From Hirundichthys speculiger (lineage: Eukaryota; Chordata; Actinopteri; Beloniformes; Exocoetidae): a stretch of DNA of 64,000 nt. This document shows, piece by piece, positions 36,167-46,594 of the stretch. Under the pieces are notes generated by a model. The model saw nothing but the letters and a program-made list of their open reading frames with translations. It did no database searches and was not told where the DNA came from. The stretch lies in NCBI GenBank assembly GCA_018398805.1, contig JAGFBZ010001918.1, positions 98,849 to 162,848 on the forward strand. Reading direction: 5' to 3'. Within the stretch, counting starts at the first letter, position 1. Each line of letters begins with the position of its first letter. Position numbers and translations under genes: made by a program.

Positions 36167-36206
<40 letters not shown>
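36162..36206 (+). repeat. (TA)n microsatellite
   Basis: Twenty or so TA units with TG interruptions at the left. Confidence 0.95.
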
Positions 36207-36208
<2 letters not shown>

Positions 36209-37592
36209 AAAAGAGAATGTAGCACTTACGACTGCAGCATCCAATGCCCTGTGTGCTTGTTCGGAATAATGAATCAAATAAACTGATTAGCATGTCTATG
36301 AGGAAGCGACCTGTGAACCGCTCAGTGTATGCATCCAAATAAGCTGGAGGGTCTGTGATACTTTCTTTGTGTTTCTTTGTGTTTGAGGCCACATTTAATG
36401 AATGCTGCTGCTAATTATGCAGAATTCCCTGTTTAGACTTTTCAGGCTGACTATGATCAATGGAATTATCAAGAGAACATCCCAATTTGACCAGAGGCCC
36501 AAACAAAACACCGGAATGGCTAATGCCAGCCCGTGGATGTCTCTCTTGGCATTGATCGCTCTTTGCTCGTTGGTGTTCTTAGAAGACTTGCTACCTGCTT
36601 TCCTGATGTGATTGAGCATTGCAACTAAGAGCAGGAGTCCTGTTTAAAACCAGTTTGTATGTTGTTCAAATTACTCAGGACACAGCATCTGTCTCCTTAT
36701 AGACTTGCATGCCCTGCAGCACACAAACATGAATTGTTGTTATCTATAATGCAGGAGGAAGATAATCCCCAGTGCAAATTAGAAATGTGACAAACATTTC
36801 TAAGTCCTCTGGTTTGTTTTATATAAGATTCAGGCCACTCACACAGAAGCCACATGATGAAAGAGAAAAGAAAAGAAGTAATAACTCACTGTGATTCCCA
36901 AAAACTTCTCTCCTGGAATGGGGCAACATTCAAAATTAAAAGGCCATGAATATTTCAGTAGCCAAACCTGTAACAACTAAAATAATTACTACTTTGTCAG
37001 GGTTAAAAGTGTTTGAGAAATTAAATGTTACGTAGCAAGATGAGTGCCATCTCTTTTAGGCTTAATAGTTCCTTTTATTTAATGACACTATACAGACATG
37101 TGAAAAAGAAAAGTCCACCCTCTTTCAGGTCTTAAGGTTATATGTAAGAGGAAAAAAACAATCTGCTCTTTATCAGGTCTTAAAATGAGGTTATTAGAAG
37201 CTCTGATGAATAACCTCATGTGACATAGTGAAATGTGTTATTCTTAATTGGATAGAAATGAAGCTGTAATTCAGAAGCAGCGAGTGAAAAGCTAAGCACA
37301 CCCCATGATTCAATACCTTCTTGAACCAAGATGTTCTCTGTACAGCATTACCAGTTAGCCTAGAAATCTAGATGTACCGCCATTAAATTTGAATTTGCTT
37401 GACAGGTCGTCTAGCTAACACCCATTGGAGCTCGTTAACTATTTCCAAAAGTCTCGGGGGACCAATCACATCCTTGTAGAGAGTCTCTTGGCGGGCTTAA
37501 CATGATGACGACTGAGCTTGTTATGGGGTTGGTTGGGTAAGGTTTGTTTTCAGCTTTACCTCCCTCTGGAATTAAACACACAGAGTGTGTGC
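36207..37592. other. Intergenic sequence
   Basis: No gene is recognised. The portion 36,400-36,610 is non-repetitive and could be conserved non-coding DNA. Confidence 0.4.
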
Positions 37593-38171
37593 TAGAGGTC
37601 TTCACGGGTCCACTTTCATGGACCCGAACCCGAATGAACCTATGAAAATTCGACCCGAAACCAACCCGACCCAAGCTATTATCATAAGTCCGGGTTCCGA
37701 ACCCAAATGGACCCGCAATATTTGGACCTGGAATCAACCTGACCCGAGTCTTTAGTTTCCAACCACGAACCGAACGGAGATACCCAAAAAGAACCAAGAC
37801 AATACAGCCCATAGTTGCTCATGTTAAAAGTTGTCTAGCGTCGAATAAAACTTGATTTTCTAACCTAAACGTTGTCTTCTTCTACCCGGTTCAGTTGCTA
37901 CATAGGCTATGTGATGTAAACAACAATAAATCCACATTGTTATTTTCTTTGTGCTATTTGTAGCAACTGCTAACGCTAATAGCCTACACCGGTCAGGATG
38001 TGTCGTGAACATATTCTCTCATCCAACATTATCACCACGTTAATGAACAATCATTTAACTGCCCCGAGTCCTGACATAGGCCAAACCAAACTACTGTTTG
38101 TTTGTTTACTTTTGCTTGACCTGTCACCTGACATTTCACAGCCTATTGGATGAATGGGGGGGGGGGGGGGG
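37593..38171 (-). mobile_element. hAT element, copy B (partial)
   Basis: Starts TAGAGGTCTTCACGGGTCC and matches, in inverse orientation, copy A at 19,771-21,291 over its right part and the central part with ACTGTTTGTTTG and CAGCCTATTGGATG. It lacks the nested 670-bp hAT: at the matching point it reads CTACCCGGTTCAG. It stops abruptly in a run of 16 G, where copy A has a C run, so about 200 bp of the far end is missing. Confidence 0.85.
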
Positions 38172-38398
38172 CGTGTCTGCTGCCACCCTGTGTGTCTCAC
38201 CTTGTTCCCTGTTGCGATCCTGGCTTTGTTTGTTTCCTGTTCCTCCCGTGTTGTCTTCCCCTCCTTTGGATTTATCTTGTTTTGGTGTTTTTTGGAGCTT
38301 TTTTTTTTTATTTTTGTGAACATTCATAAAAGGACGTTTTTGTGTTGGCAACCTCCTTCTTCTCCTGCCTTTTTGGGTCCACCATCCACACCACCACA
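38172..38398 (+). mobile_element. LTR-like fragment
   Basis: Contains CCTGTTCCTCCCGTGTTGTC and, later, TTTTTGTGAACATTC and CCTTTTTGGGTCCACC, similar in order to the 3' half of the solo LTR at 24.2 kb. It is joined directly to the truncated hAT copy B. The boundaries are inferred. Confidence 0.4.
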
Positions 38399-38722
38399 CC
38401 TCACCCTTACGGCAGGGCTACGATGTTGTAGCCTGGATGGTCAACAGTAAAGATGGCTACAACCAGGGCAGTTGCTAGGAATTCTGGGCCCCCTGAAAGA
38501 ATATAAGAGTGGGCCCCTCTACCCCATTCACTGGGGGCTGTGTGGGGGGCCCTAGCGGGCTGTGGGCCCTTATAATTGTCATCACCTTTCCCCCCTATAC
38601 GATGCCACTGGCTACAACATCGTAGCCATCTTCGCTGTTGACCATCCAGGCTACAACGTCGTAGCCATCTTCTCTGTTGACCATCCAGGCTACAACATCG
38701 TAGCTCTGTCGTAAGGGTGAGG
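38399..38722. repeat. Inverted repeat with 39-bp tandem units
   Basis: The arms 38,399-38,462 and 38,658-38,722 are inverted copies, both containing GGCTACGATGTTGTAGCC-type and TGGATGGTCAACAG words and ending in CCTCACCCTTACG. From 38,611 a 39-bp unit (GCTACAACATCGTAGCC...) is repeated 2.4 times. Between the arms lies GGGCCCC-rich DNA resembling a hAT fragment. A further isolated GGATGGTCAACAG unit lies at 38,728. Confidence 0.75.
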
Positions 38723-41194
38723 TTGGAGACTGGATGGTCAACAGTGAAGATGGCTGCAGCTGAGGAACAGTGGCCCTTTGAAATCAGCTTTGGCATCGCT
38801 GGTTAAAGAGGTTGACAACCCCCATCTATCTCATCCTCTATCCGTCTCCAACACACCGGCATTTCACGGTCAAGTCAAGCTGATAACAAATTCTCTTCAA
38901 CTTTCCTGGTGTTTTTACTACCGCTATTCCACCATACAAAAGTTTTTCCAAAATACTTTGAGGTTGCTTACATTTTGCGAAGATATTGGTTGAGTGTTTG
39001 AGTGTACCGGTTATTCTCAAATTCTGCTTTGTTGGATTTCATTTGCTATACATTGCCATCTCTTTGAATCACTTTTTGCTGGAATAACGTCAAAAAGGGA
39101 TTCAAAAAGCACCCTAAATATGTTTTGGGTGGAACTGTTAAAAGGCTTTGACCTTAGAGTAGTCATCATGTTTTTTTGTCGTTTTTCTTTTTTTAAATAT
39201 CACTAAGTTTGGCGTAGAAATCAGCCTTTCACTATAGGCAGTAGACTCTTGAATCAGCTCCAATCGATGGCTTCGACAAATCTTTGAATTCAGGGTTTGA
39301 AATCATGACTTTATAGTCGAAGAGTATTTGCCTTTTTTTTTTTTTTTTCCTTCCACTGTGGATCAATGCGTCCTTCACATCGATTTATCTCAGGTTTTAT
39401 GTTGAATGCCCCTCCTCACAAAACCCTCTCCATATATCCAGGTAAGGAATGAAAGCACAGGCTTGTAACACCTTACCGGCTGAGTTTTTGCAATACAGTC
39501 GATGAGTTCAGCATGTGATGAGATTATGGTTTGAATTATCAAGCTTCAACCTGGAAGACAAACGATTCAACCCACTGAACCACAGCCAGGCCCAGCTTCA
39601 CAGCAGAAGAGTTGGGGTGTTGAACTGGCCTGCCAGCAGTCCAGACCTTTGATCAATTAAAAAGACATTTGGTATGTCATGAATTGAGACGCGTGGCAAA
39701 GAAGACCAAGGACTGTTGAGCAGCTTAATTCAAACATCAGATAAGATCAGGTCTCAGATGTAAAGTGGTACATTTCCTCAGTTTAAGCATTAAGGTAAGA
39801 TGGAAATGGATGATCCACTGTGGCGACCCATAAAGGAAGAAAACGAAAGGCAAGACAGAAGAAGACTCTTGTGTGTTGTGTACACCCTTTTTCTCTTTGG
39901 TTCACTTAATTTGCTCCTATCCATAAAAACTAAATAGACATAAAAGTAGATGTCTCACTGCCAGCTCCACCAGAATCCCAAATTTAGTAACAACAGGCAC
40001 TCGACACAAAATGAAAAATGTCACAAAAGTGACTCACATTGCATTCGACAATATTTGTTCAGATGCCACTAGGGGATGTTACATTTTATTAGATTTCAAA
40101 AATGAAGTCATTTGCACATTTTAATACAGCATATTACAGGGCATCTCACCATGTGGAGAGCATCCAGCAGACTAGTAACAGCATGTGCATGGGCCCAACA
40201 GATGGCAATCAGGTCACACTGTCCGATTGGAAGACATCAACTATGGCAGCTGATATAATATAATGCCAGAATAATAGTAGAAAAATTTATAAAATTGCAG
40301 GTGGCCTCATGATAAACAAGAAAAAAGTTACTTACCCTTATGGTTTTTGATTTAAGCCATGTTTCCGATGAGCAGCATGGACCAGTTTGGGTCTGTATAT
40401 ATGTATTTAAACACTTGTAACTAACTACAATGTCAAAAGTTGGAAACGAATACCAAAAATGTGATCTGCTGCAAGCTAATTGGTTTATCAAAACCATTAA
40501 TACACTTAAAGCGGAGACAGAAACACTGCACTGAATGAAGGATTGATCAACACAGGATCATCATGTCCATGAACATGGTGAAAAACAAATGCACTATTGA
40601 TGACTGAGAACCCCAGACTGATTTATAAACAGCAATGGCAGTACACAGCAATCATTACTGGTCACAAAAGGAAGCACAGACCTTCCTCTCTAGCTACGGA
40701 GTGAAGAACAAAGTGTGTAAGAAATTACAAAGTGAATATCAAAACAAATAAAGATCCCAACAGACGGAGTTGTATAAATAAAAAATTGGAAGTTGTTTGA
40801 TCTGATGGATGTCTCCCAGTGCCACAGGAAGAGAGCGCATGATCGATACAACCACCTCTCTGCTGGACTTGATGATGCAGCATTTGATTCGTTCTCTGGC
40901 AGCATTTACTTTGTGTCTTTTCTATTTATGCCAAATAAATACTGAGCTCACTAGGTGGTGTAATTACTTTATTGATGGCTTTTTCAAAACAGCTTATTGT
41001 AATTTGCACACTCAATGCAGTCTACAGTAGGTACTGAGTCCTGGTCCGGTGGCTGTCATCAAAACATAGTGGGCCACTTTAAAAGCTATTATGCAACGGG
41101 ATCTCGTAATGGCACAAGTCATTATGGGATACAGCGTGCAAGGAAGACTGTTGGGCTGCATACAGTAAATTTTCCAGAAAGCAGCACACCATGC
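38723..41194. other. Intergenic sequence with a LINE tail
   Basis: No gene is recognised. At 39,796-39,855 AGATGGAAATGGATGATCCA then CTGTGGCGACCC is an RTE-like LINE 3' tail, related to those at 34,058 and 46.6 kb. Confidence 0.45.
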
Positions 41195-41265
41195 TTGTAT
41201 TTTTTGTCCAACCCAGATTCCAAAAAAGAAGTTGGGACGCTGTGGAAAACATATGACAATTAAAG
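41195..41265 (+). repeat. Isolated Tc1-like element terminus
   Basis: CAACCCAGATTCCAAAAAAG followed by AAGTTGGGACGCTGTG matches the left end of the Tc1-like family at 15,541. It abuts a TTAAAGCTGCAAGCAGC word just before the large inverted repeat. Confidence 0.65.
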
Positions 41266-41273
41266 CTGCAAGC

Positions 41274-41698
41274 AGCACATAACTGCTGTTATGAGATCCT
41301 TTCACTGGCTACCAGTTATCTGCAGAATAGACTTTGAATAACAATCCACCCCCAGGGACCAATGTGTGATTTTCATTGATTTGACTGACTGAATTTTTCA
41401 CATTTTTCTGTGTCAGAATCACCAAAATCCCGTTTCACACACAACTAATGCGTTTGCAAAATTCAGTAATAATAATAATATAATATATGAAATTCAATAG
41501 GGTCCATGCACCTTTGGTGCTCCAGGCCTAAATATTGTATGTTTGCTAAATATTGTATTTGGAAGTCCTGTTTTTGTTTGAGAACCAAGAGAAACAAAAT
41601 GATCTTGATTTGTTTCCGAGGTATGAGATTGTGTGAAAATAAGTTAAGTTTTTCTAGAATACTCTTCTCCACATTATGGATCAATAATGACCAAACAT
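41274..41698 (+). repeat. Large inverted repeat, left arm
   Basis: About 425 bp, matching the right arm at 42,707-43,137 in inverse orientation at well over 90% by eye. It starts AGCACATAACTGCT within an L2-like LINE C-terminal sequence (MRSFHWLPVICRIDFE) and ends AATGACCAAACAT. Relative to the right arm it has a different stretch in place of a CTACCTGTAGCTGAAATGAT segment and a few indels. Confidence 0.92.
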
Positions 41699-42211
41699 AA
41701 CTCCAAATTAAAAGTGATTGAAAAAAATTACAAACTGGGCAAGTAAATACATTGATAGTGATTTCTGAAGATTTCTGCAACACTTGTCATCCCTGCTGCA
41801 CTTCTATATTATAATCATTGACGTTAGTAACAGGATCCATACATTTATGAAAATGTCGTTTTTTTTCATGAACCATAACTTTAACAATGCAATATTAAGG
41901 AAAGATTTACTTGTAAAATACATGATAAAATGAACATTCATTTTTTTCAGAGTAAACATGTTACCTTCCTTTTGAAACATTTGAATAACACTATAATACA
42001 GTCAACAGTTGTGATGAAGAACACTTTTTATTTAATAGTTCTTCTGAATTCATTTTGAACAAACAGTAAAAACAAACATAACACATAATAAAATACATTC
42101 AATAAAAAAGAAACCGGAGCACCCGGAGAAAACCCATATTAATATATACATACAGAGAAAACATACATTTACAAGATGAAACGCAAACATAGATTTAAAA
42201 CGTGTCTGATA
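41699..42211. other. Left part of inverted-repeat loop
   Basis: AT-rich with no gene on the plus strand. At 42,110-42,136 GAAACCGGAGCACCCGGAGA is a minus-strand SINE body fragment. The hydrophobic plus-strand frame starting at 42,176 is the antisense shadow of the Lys/Glu-rich coding remnant. Confidence 0.5.
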
Positions 42212-42765
42212 TTAGTTCTTCTTTTTGTTTTTTTGTTTGTGCTCCTGCTCTTCTGGTGGAAGACGTTCTCTCTCTTGTGCGATGTCTGTGGGGACCTGAG
42301 GATTTTGGATCCCCCTCCTGCTCTTATATTTGCGGCAACTCTTTTGTGTCAGCATCTTTTTTAAACACCTCCAAAAAGAAGGCTGCTCTGCTGCTCTGGG
42401 GTCAGGATCTGATGTGAGGACCTCTTCAGTTTCTGGGAGGAATTGCTTGTTGGTAAGTGGAAATTCCTCCGGTTCACTGATTTCATCAATGACCTCAGTT
42501 GGTGGATAGAGACCCCCTTGAGATCAGAGACATCTTCAGATACAGAAGCCTCACTTTGAGTTGAAAACTCCTTTGATTCAGGGACATCTTCACCTTTGAA
42601 ATCCTCAGTTTAAGTGGAGATGTCCTTTGATTCAGAGAAGTCTTCGGACTCAGAAGCTTCAGTTTGGGTGGAGGCGTCCTCTAATACAGAGACCTCGTCA
42701 AATCCAATGTTTGGTCATTATTGATCATAATGTGGAGAAAAGTATTCTACAAAAACTTTACTCAT
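42212..42765 (-). pseudogene. Decayed acidic Ser/Glu-repeat coding sequence, unknown family
   Basis: On the minus strand, from an ATG at 42,765 (MSKVFVEYFSPHYDQ), a reading frame runs to about 42,510, broken by two adjacent stops at about 42,720-42,715 and one TAA at 42,612. It encodes an acidic segment of three 18-residue repeats rich in Ser, Glu and Asp (SEDFSESKDIST-like). After one frameshift near 42,510 a clean frame of about 99 codons follows to a TAA at 42,214-42,212: EVIDEISEPEEFPLTNKQF, then PSFWRCLKKML, then a strongly basic Lys/Arg/Gln tail ending in NKKKN. The acidic-then-aromatic/basic layout, the repeat in multiples of three and the few lesions mark a real former coding sequence. 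I do not recognise the family. It lies mostly in the loop of the inverted repeat, and its 5' end lies in the right arm. A splice-acceptor-like TCTACCTGTAG at about 42,829 suggests an exon. Confidence 0.6.
42499..42660 (-). repeat. Three 54-bp in-frame tandem repeats
   Basis: Units are 42,660-42,607, 42,606-42,553 and 42,552-42,499. Each has the pattern GA(A/G)G(C/A)TT(C/T)... then GA(A/T)GTC or GACTTC, then GAATCAAAGGA, then TC(C/A)AC. Each encodes 18 residues, so the array grew while the frame was still translated or keeps that frame by descent. Confidence 0.75.
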
Positions 42766-43137
42766 TTCACACAGTCTCAAACCTCTGAAACAAATCAAGA
42801 TCATTTTGGTTCTCTTGGATCATTTCAGCTACAGGTAGAAAGAAACAAAAACAGGACTTCCAAATACAATATTTAGCAAACATACAATATTTACCAAAGG
42901 TGCATGGACCCTATTGAATTTCATATATTATATTATTATTATTATTGAATTTTGCAAACGCATTAGTTGTGTGTGAAACAGGATTTGGGTGATTCTGACA
43001 CAGAAAAATGTGAAAAATTCAGTCAGTCAAATCAATGAAAATCACACATTGGTCCCTGGGGGTGGATTGTTATTCAAAGTCTATTCTGCAGATAACTGGT
43101 AGCCAGTGAAAGGATCTCATAATAGCAGTTATGTGCT
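42707..43137 (-). repeat. Large inverted repeat, right arm
   Basis: 431 bp, the inverted partner of 41,274-41,698. Read on the minus strand it runs from the LINE fragment through CCACCCCCAGGGACCAATG and CAATAGGGTCCATGCACC to AATGACCAAACAT. Unlike the left arm, the LINE match continues outward past the arm to about 43,300. Confidence 0.92.
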
Positions 43138-43300
43138 CAGTTTTCCTGGTTCTTGTTGGAACTTGTCGGTTCATCATGATCTGAAGCTGTCTAATCAGAC
43201 AAAAGAGCATTACGGTAGTCAAGTCTGCTGGAGTTGAATGCTGGATGAGTTTCTGTAAATCTGCTCTGGACATCAGATCTCTGACTCTTTATATTTGTTT
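43075..43300 (-). pseudogene. L2-like LINE C-terminal fragment
   Basis: The minus-strand frame includes LIQHSTPADLTTVMLF, NRQVPTRTRKTEHITAIMRS and FHWLPVICRIDFE, the C-terminal domain after reverse transcriptase in L2-type LINEs ('RTRKxEHITPVLxSLHWLPV' region). It ends at a TAA at 43,072-43,070 that is shared with the left arm of the inverted repeat. Confidence 0.8.
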
Positions 43301-43738
43301 GAGATGAGAAAAAGCTGTGATAGTAACAGTCTTGATGTAACTAAGATGTTTTATAATCAGAGTCATCCTATATTCGGGCCAGTATGATATATTGATCAAT
43401 ACTGGTAAATAATTATCTGGGAAATGTGATTTAAATCGGCCGACCAGGCTTGTGGTTGTGGCCTGATGATGATATTTGTCCCTAATCTAAAGTTAGAGTT
43501 TCTCTCGATAAATTAGGAACTCTTTTATACGTAAACTCCTTCAGTTTTGTGTCCATGGTTTCCAAAAAGAATATAAAATTGTCTTTCACCTGACCACAGA
43601 ACAGTTTTCTATTTTGGATCAGATCATTTTAGATGAGTTTTGGTCCAGAGAGGTCGGGCGGTATTTCTGGATCGTGTTCACATTTGAGAAAATCAAGCTG
43701 ACAACATTCAAGAAATGGCTTTCCAGTAAAGGCTTAAA
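43301..43738. other. Intergenic sequence
   Basis: No gene is recognised. Confidence 0.4.
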
Positions 43739-44690
43739 TATGGAGCCCCGTTTGGGTCATAATTCAATGAATAAATGAGTCTATTATTATGAAATACAGG
43801 CATTTATTATTATGAAATATGTATCCATTATTATAAAATGTTTCCCATTATTATGAAATACATGTTTATTATTATGAAATATTTTCCATTATTATGAAAT
43901 ATATGTGTATTATTATTAAATATTTCCTATTATTATTAAAAAAAGTAATATTATGAAATACATTTTTCTATTATTTAATCTTAGTTTAATGCATAATAGT
44001 TTATTTCAGAATGGCTTTTTTATCTAAGAATTAGCTTTTACATAATAATGGCTTTGTTTTTCATAAGAATGATTTGTGTGTCAATCACAGCTAGAGGGTG
44101 GAGTCATTTATGTGATTGGCTGCTCTTTCATTCAGGCAGAAGCAACAGAACAGTGAATATCGATAGTGGGTGAGAGGTGCAATGTATAAAGTCAAGGTTT
44201 CCTGTAGCTCAGTCCAAGCTGCCATGGCTACAATCAGACTATTAGTGCACCTTGATGATGCCACGGCCCGCCGCTAACGGGACCTCACGGCCAAAACTAG
44301 TCGATGTCAGAGCGTAGAATGGAGAAGGATCAGCCAATGAGCGTGCAGGTCAACCACTGGTCCCGCCCACTGGCAAAATGTCATTATTATGTTAAAGCTA
44401 ATTCTCTTATGAAAAAGGAAGCCATTATGTAAAAACTAATTCTTAGATTTTAAAAAAAGTCATTCTGAAATAAACTATTATGCATTAAACTAAGATTAAA
44501 TAATAATAAAATAATATGTCATAATAATTACATTTTTTTCATAATAATGGGAATATTTCATAATAATATATTTCATAATAATGGGAAACATTTCATAATA
44601 ATGGATACGTATTTCATAATAATAAACGTCTGCATCTCATAATAATAGACTCATTTATTCATTGAATTATGACCCAAACGGGGCTCCATA
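43739..44690. mobile_element. Foldback-type DNA transposon with about 300-bp inverted ends
   Basis: The left end TATGGAGCCCCGTTTGGGTC is repeated exactly in inverse at the right end (GACCCAAACGGGGCTCCATA). The pairing continues for about 300-330 bp on each side (43,739-about 44,070 and about 44,394-44,690), through arrays of TTATTATGAAATA units and a shared AATCTTAGTTTAATGCATAA segment. The flanks are CTTAAA on both sides (43,733-43,738 and 44,691-44,696), so a TTAA-centred target duplication. The 320-bp core has no coding capacity. A Kolobok- or piggyBac-mobilised element is possible given TTAA. Confidence 0.88.
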
Positions 44691-46594
44691 CTTAAAGAAC
44701 CGTCCACCTGTAAAAGTGAAGGGACACTGGTATGTTTCTGGAAACATCAGAAGAGAGGTGGATGTGGGTCTGGTCCCTCTCTATACACTACTGGACCAGG
44801 GCTTCTGAGGACAGCCACATGGTCAAATTTACACTTTAAATGCAGGTGTGAAGATAAAAACAGAAACAGATACAAATTCCATTTGCACTCGGCTCAGTTT
44901 GATCATGGACACGAGTCCACGAGGAGTGAGATTTGAGACGCAGGCCCGGTGGATTACTGGGACATCATATGGTCCCTGATCTTAGGAGAGATGAAAATAA
45001 CAAATTATATAACAACCCCGCTGTCTTCCCAAGCCAGGGGTGGATTTTCAGTTGTATTTTTGGAACAATATATGAATATTTCATCAAACCGAACAACCGG
45101 CAGCATTTAAACTAACAGCAAAGGTTTGACATGTAGCTGCATTTTATGACCATTTCTGTCAGTTGTGTGTAACTTTATCTTCAAAAGAAGGTTTGCTCTA
45201 TGTCTTTTTAAAACCTTTAAATAATAGAAAGAAACCTGAGTGTATCATATGATGAAAGCAGAGCCAATAGGTTTACACAACTCGTATCCTTAGTTACTTA
45301 ATTTAACCCTCTAGTCAGTTATTGTAGCCTCTTTTTTTCATTATTTCCATCTGAAGCAACCTTCTGGTAACATAAAAAGAAAAATGTTAGTTTCATTCAT
45401 CTGTAAATATTCTTGTATTTGCTGACACAACCTTGTCTCTTGAAATTCAATTTGCACAGCTCTCAGGCAGTGAATGAATGTTGACCGAGAAAGACAAAAT
45501 GTGATATAAGCGAGGCCGCAGTCATACGTCCATGTTATCAGAACCCTTATCTGTTCAGAGCCACAATCAAAGTGCTGTAGTTGCTCAAACAAGCTGACGG
45601 CTGGATGTGACGCTCTCTTGCTGACTTCAGTACACATTATTAATATTTACAATAATTACATTTCCCTGCAAAAAGAAAAAGAAAAAAATATATATGTATA
45701 CATAATTGAAAAAGCAAAGAGAGGAGATAGAATGTGTTAAAAAGCATCTTTACTTTACAGCCAACTATTAATTTAAGATTTGGTGTGTGTACCTACAAAG
45801 AAGGCCCTGTCAGACTCAGGCTCTGCTGTGTGGAGATAAAATGATGGTCTTGGCAGCTGCATGTTCATAAACGTTTGACCAGAAAGCGATTCTCGTGCCT
45901 CCATGCCTCCATCACAGTGAAACCCTAAACACTTTAGTTTTTTTTAATTTGCCCATGCAGAAACCCACCGGGTCATTTTTCTTCCGTTCTCCCCGAGCAT
46001 CCATTAGAAGAATCGCAATTACCATTTTTCTCCTCCCTCGTCCTAAGGAATATCCAGCTTTCCTTTCCATAAATAGTTTCCCTTCCATTTCCCATTAAAA
46101 TCTTAAGAAATTGCTTTTTTTTTTTTTTTTTATGAATTTTCTGCCTCAGAATGTTAACATTCTTACATGAAACTGTCGTGCCCCGTCAGTCCTTTAATAA
46201 TCTTTGATTTGTTGAAAAGGAGCTGTAATTTAAAGTGAAAGGCATTATAAAAACTGTGTGGGTGAATATTTCAAGCAAAAAGGTATTTTTAAGTGAAGTC
46301 TGGATGTGATTTATACGTGTACTTTGAGTTTTATTTCTTTGTCGGCAGTATAAACACAAGACATGCCTTCCTTTTTCTTTTATTTTAATTTATTTCTCTG
46401 CAACATACTCCTATAACATTGGTACGAGGACAATTTGGTACTGATGAGGAGATGAAAGAAAAAAATAAAGAGGTGACTGGAATAATGAGTTTATACAAAA
46501 AGCAGAATCCATGAAAACCTGAATCTTTGAGAGCCAATAATGAACAAAAAGATCTCCATCACAATAATATTAACGGAACCTTCTGGAGCTAAAA
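44691..46594. other. Intergenic sequence
   Basis: No gene is recognised. A T20-like run lies near 46,115 and short frames have no known domain. Confidence 0.4.

Noticed and set aside
38154..38450. Gly-rich 98-codon frame
   Set aside because: Driven by a G16 run and LTR-like sequence.
42176..42364. Plus-strand 62-residue frame with a very hydrophobic, membrane-like segment
   Set aside because: It is the exact antisense of the Lys/Glu-rich coding remnant at 42,212-42,510. Antisense of Lys/Glu codons yields Phe/Leu, so the apparent membrane segment is an artefact.
43739..44690. piggyBac assignment from TTAA flanks
   Set aside because: The ends start TATGGAGCC rather than the CCY-type ends usual for piggyBac; left as unclassified foldback.
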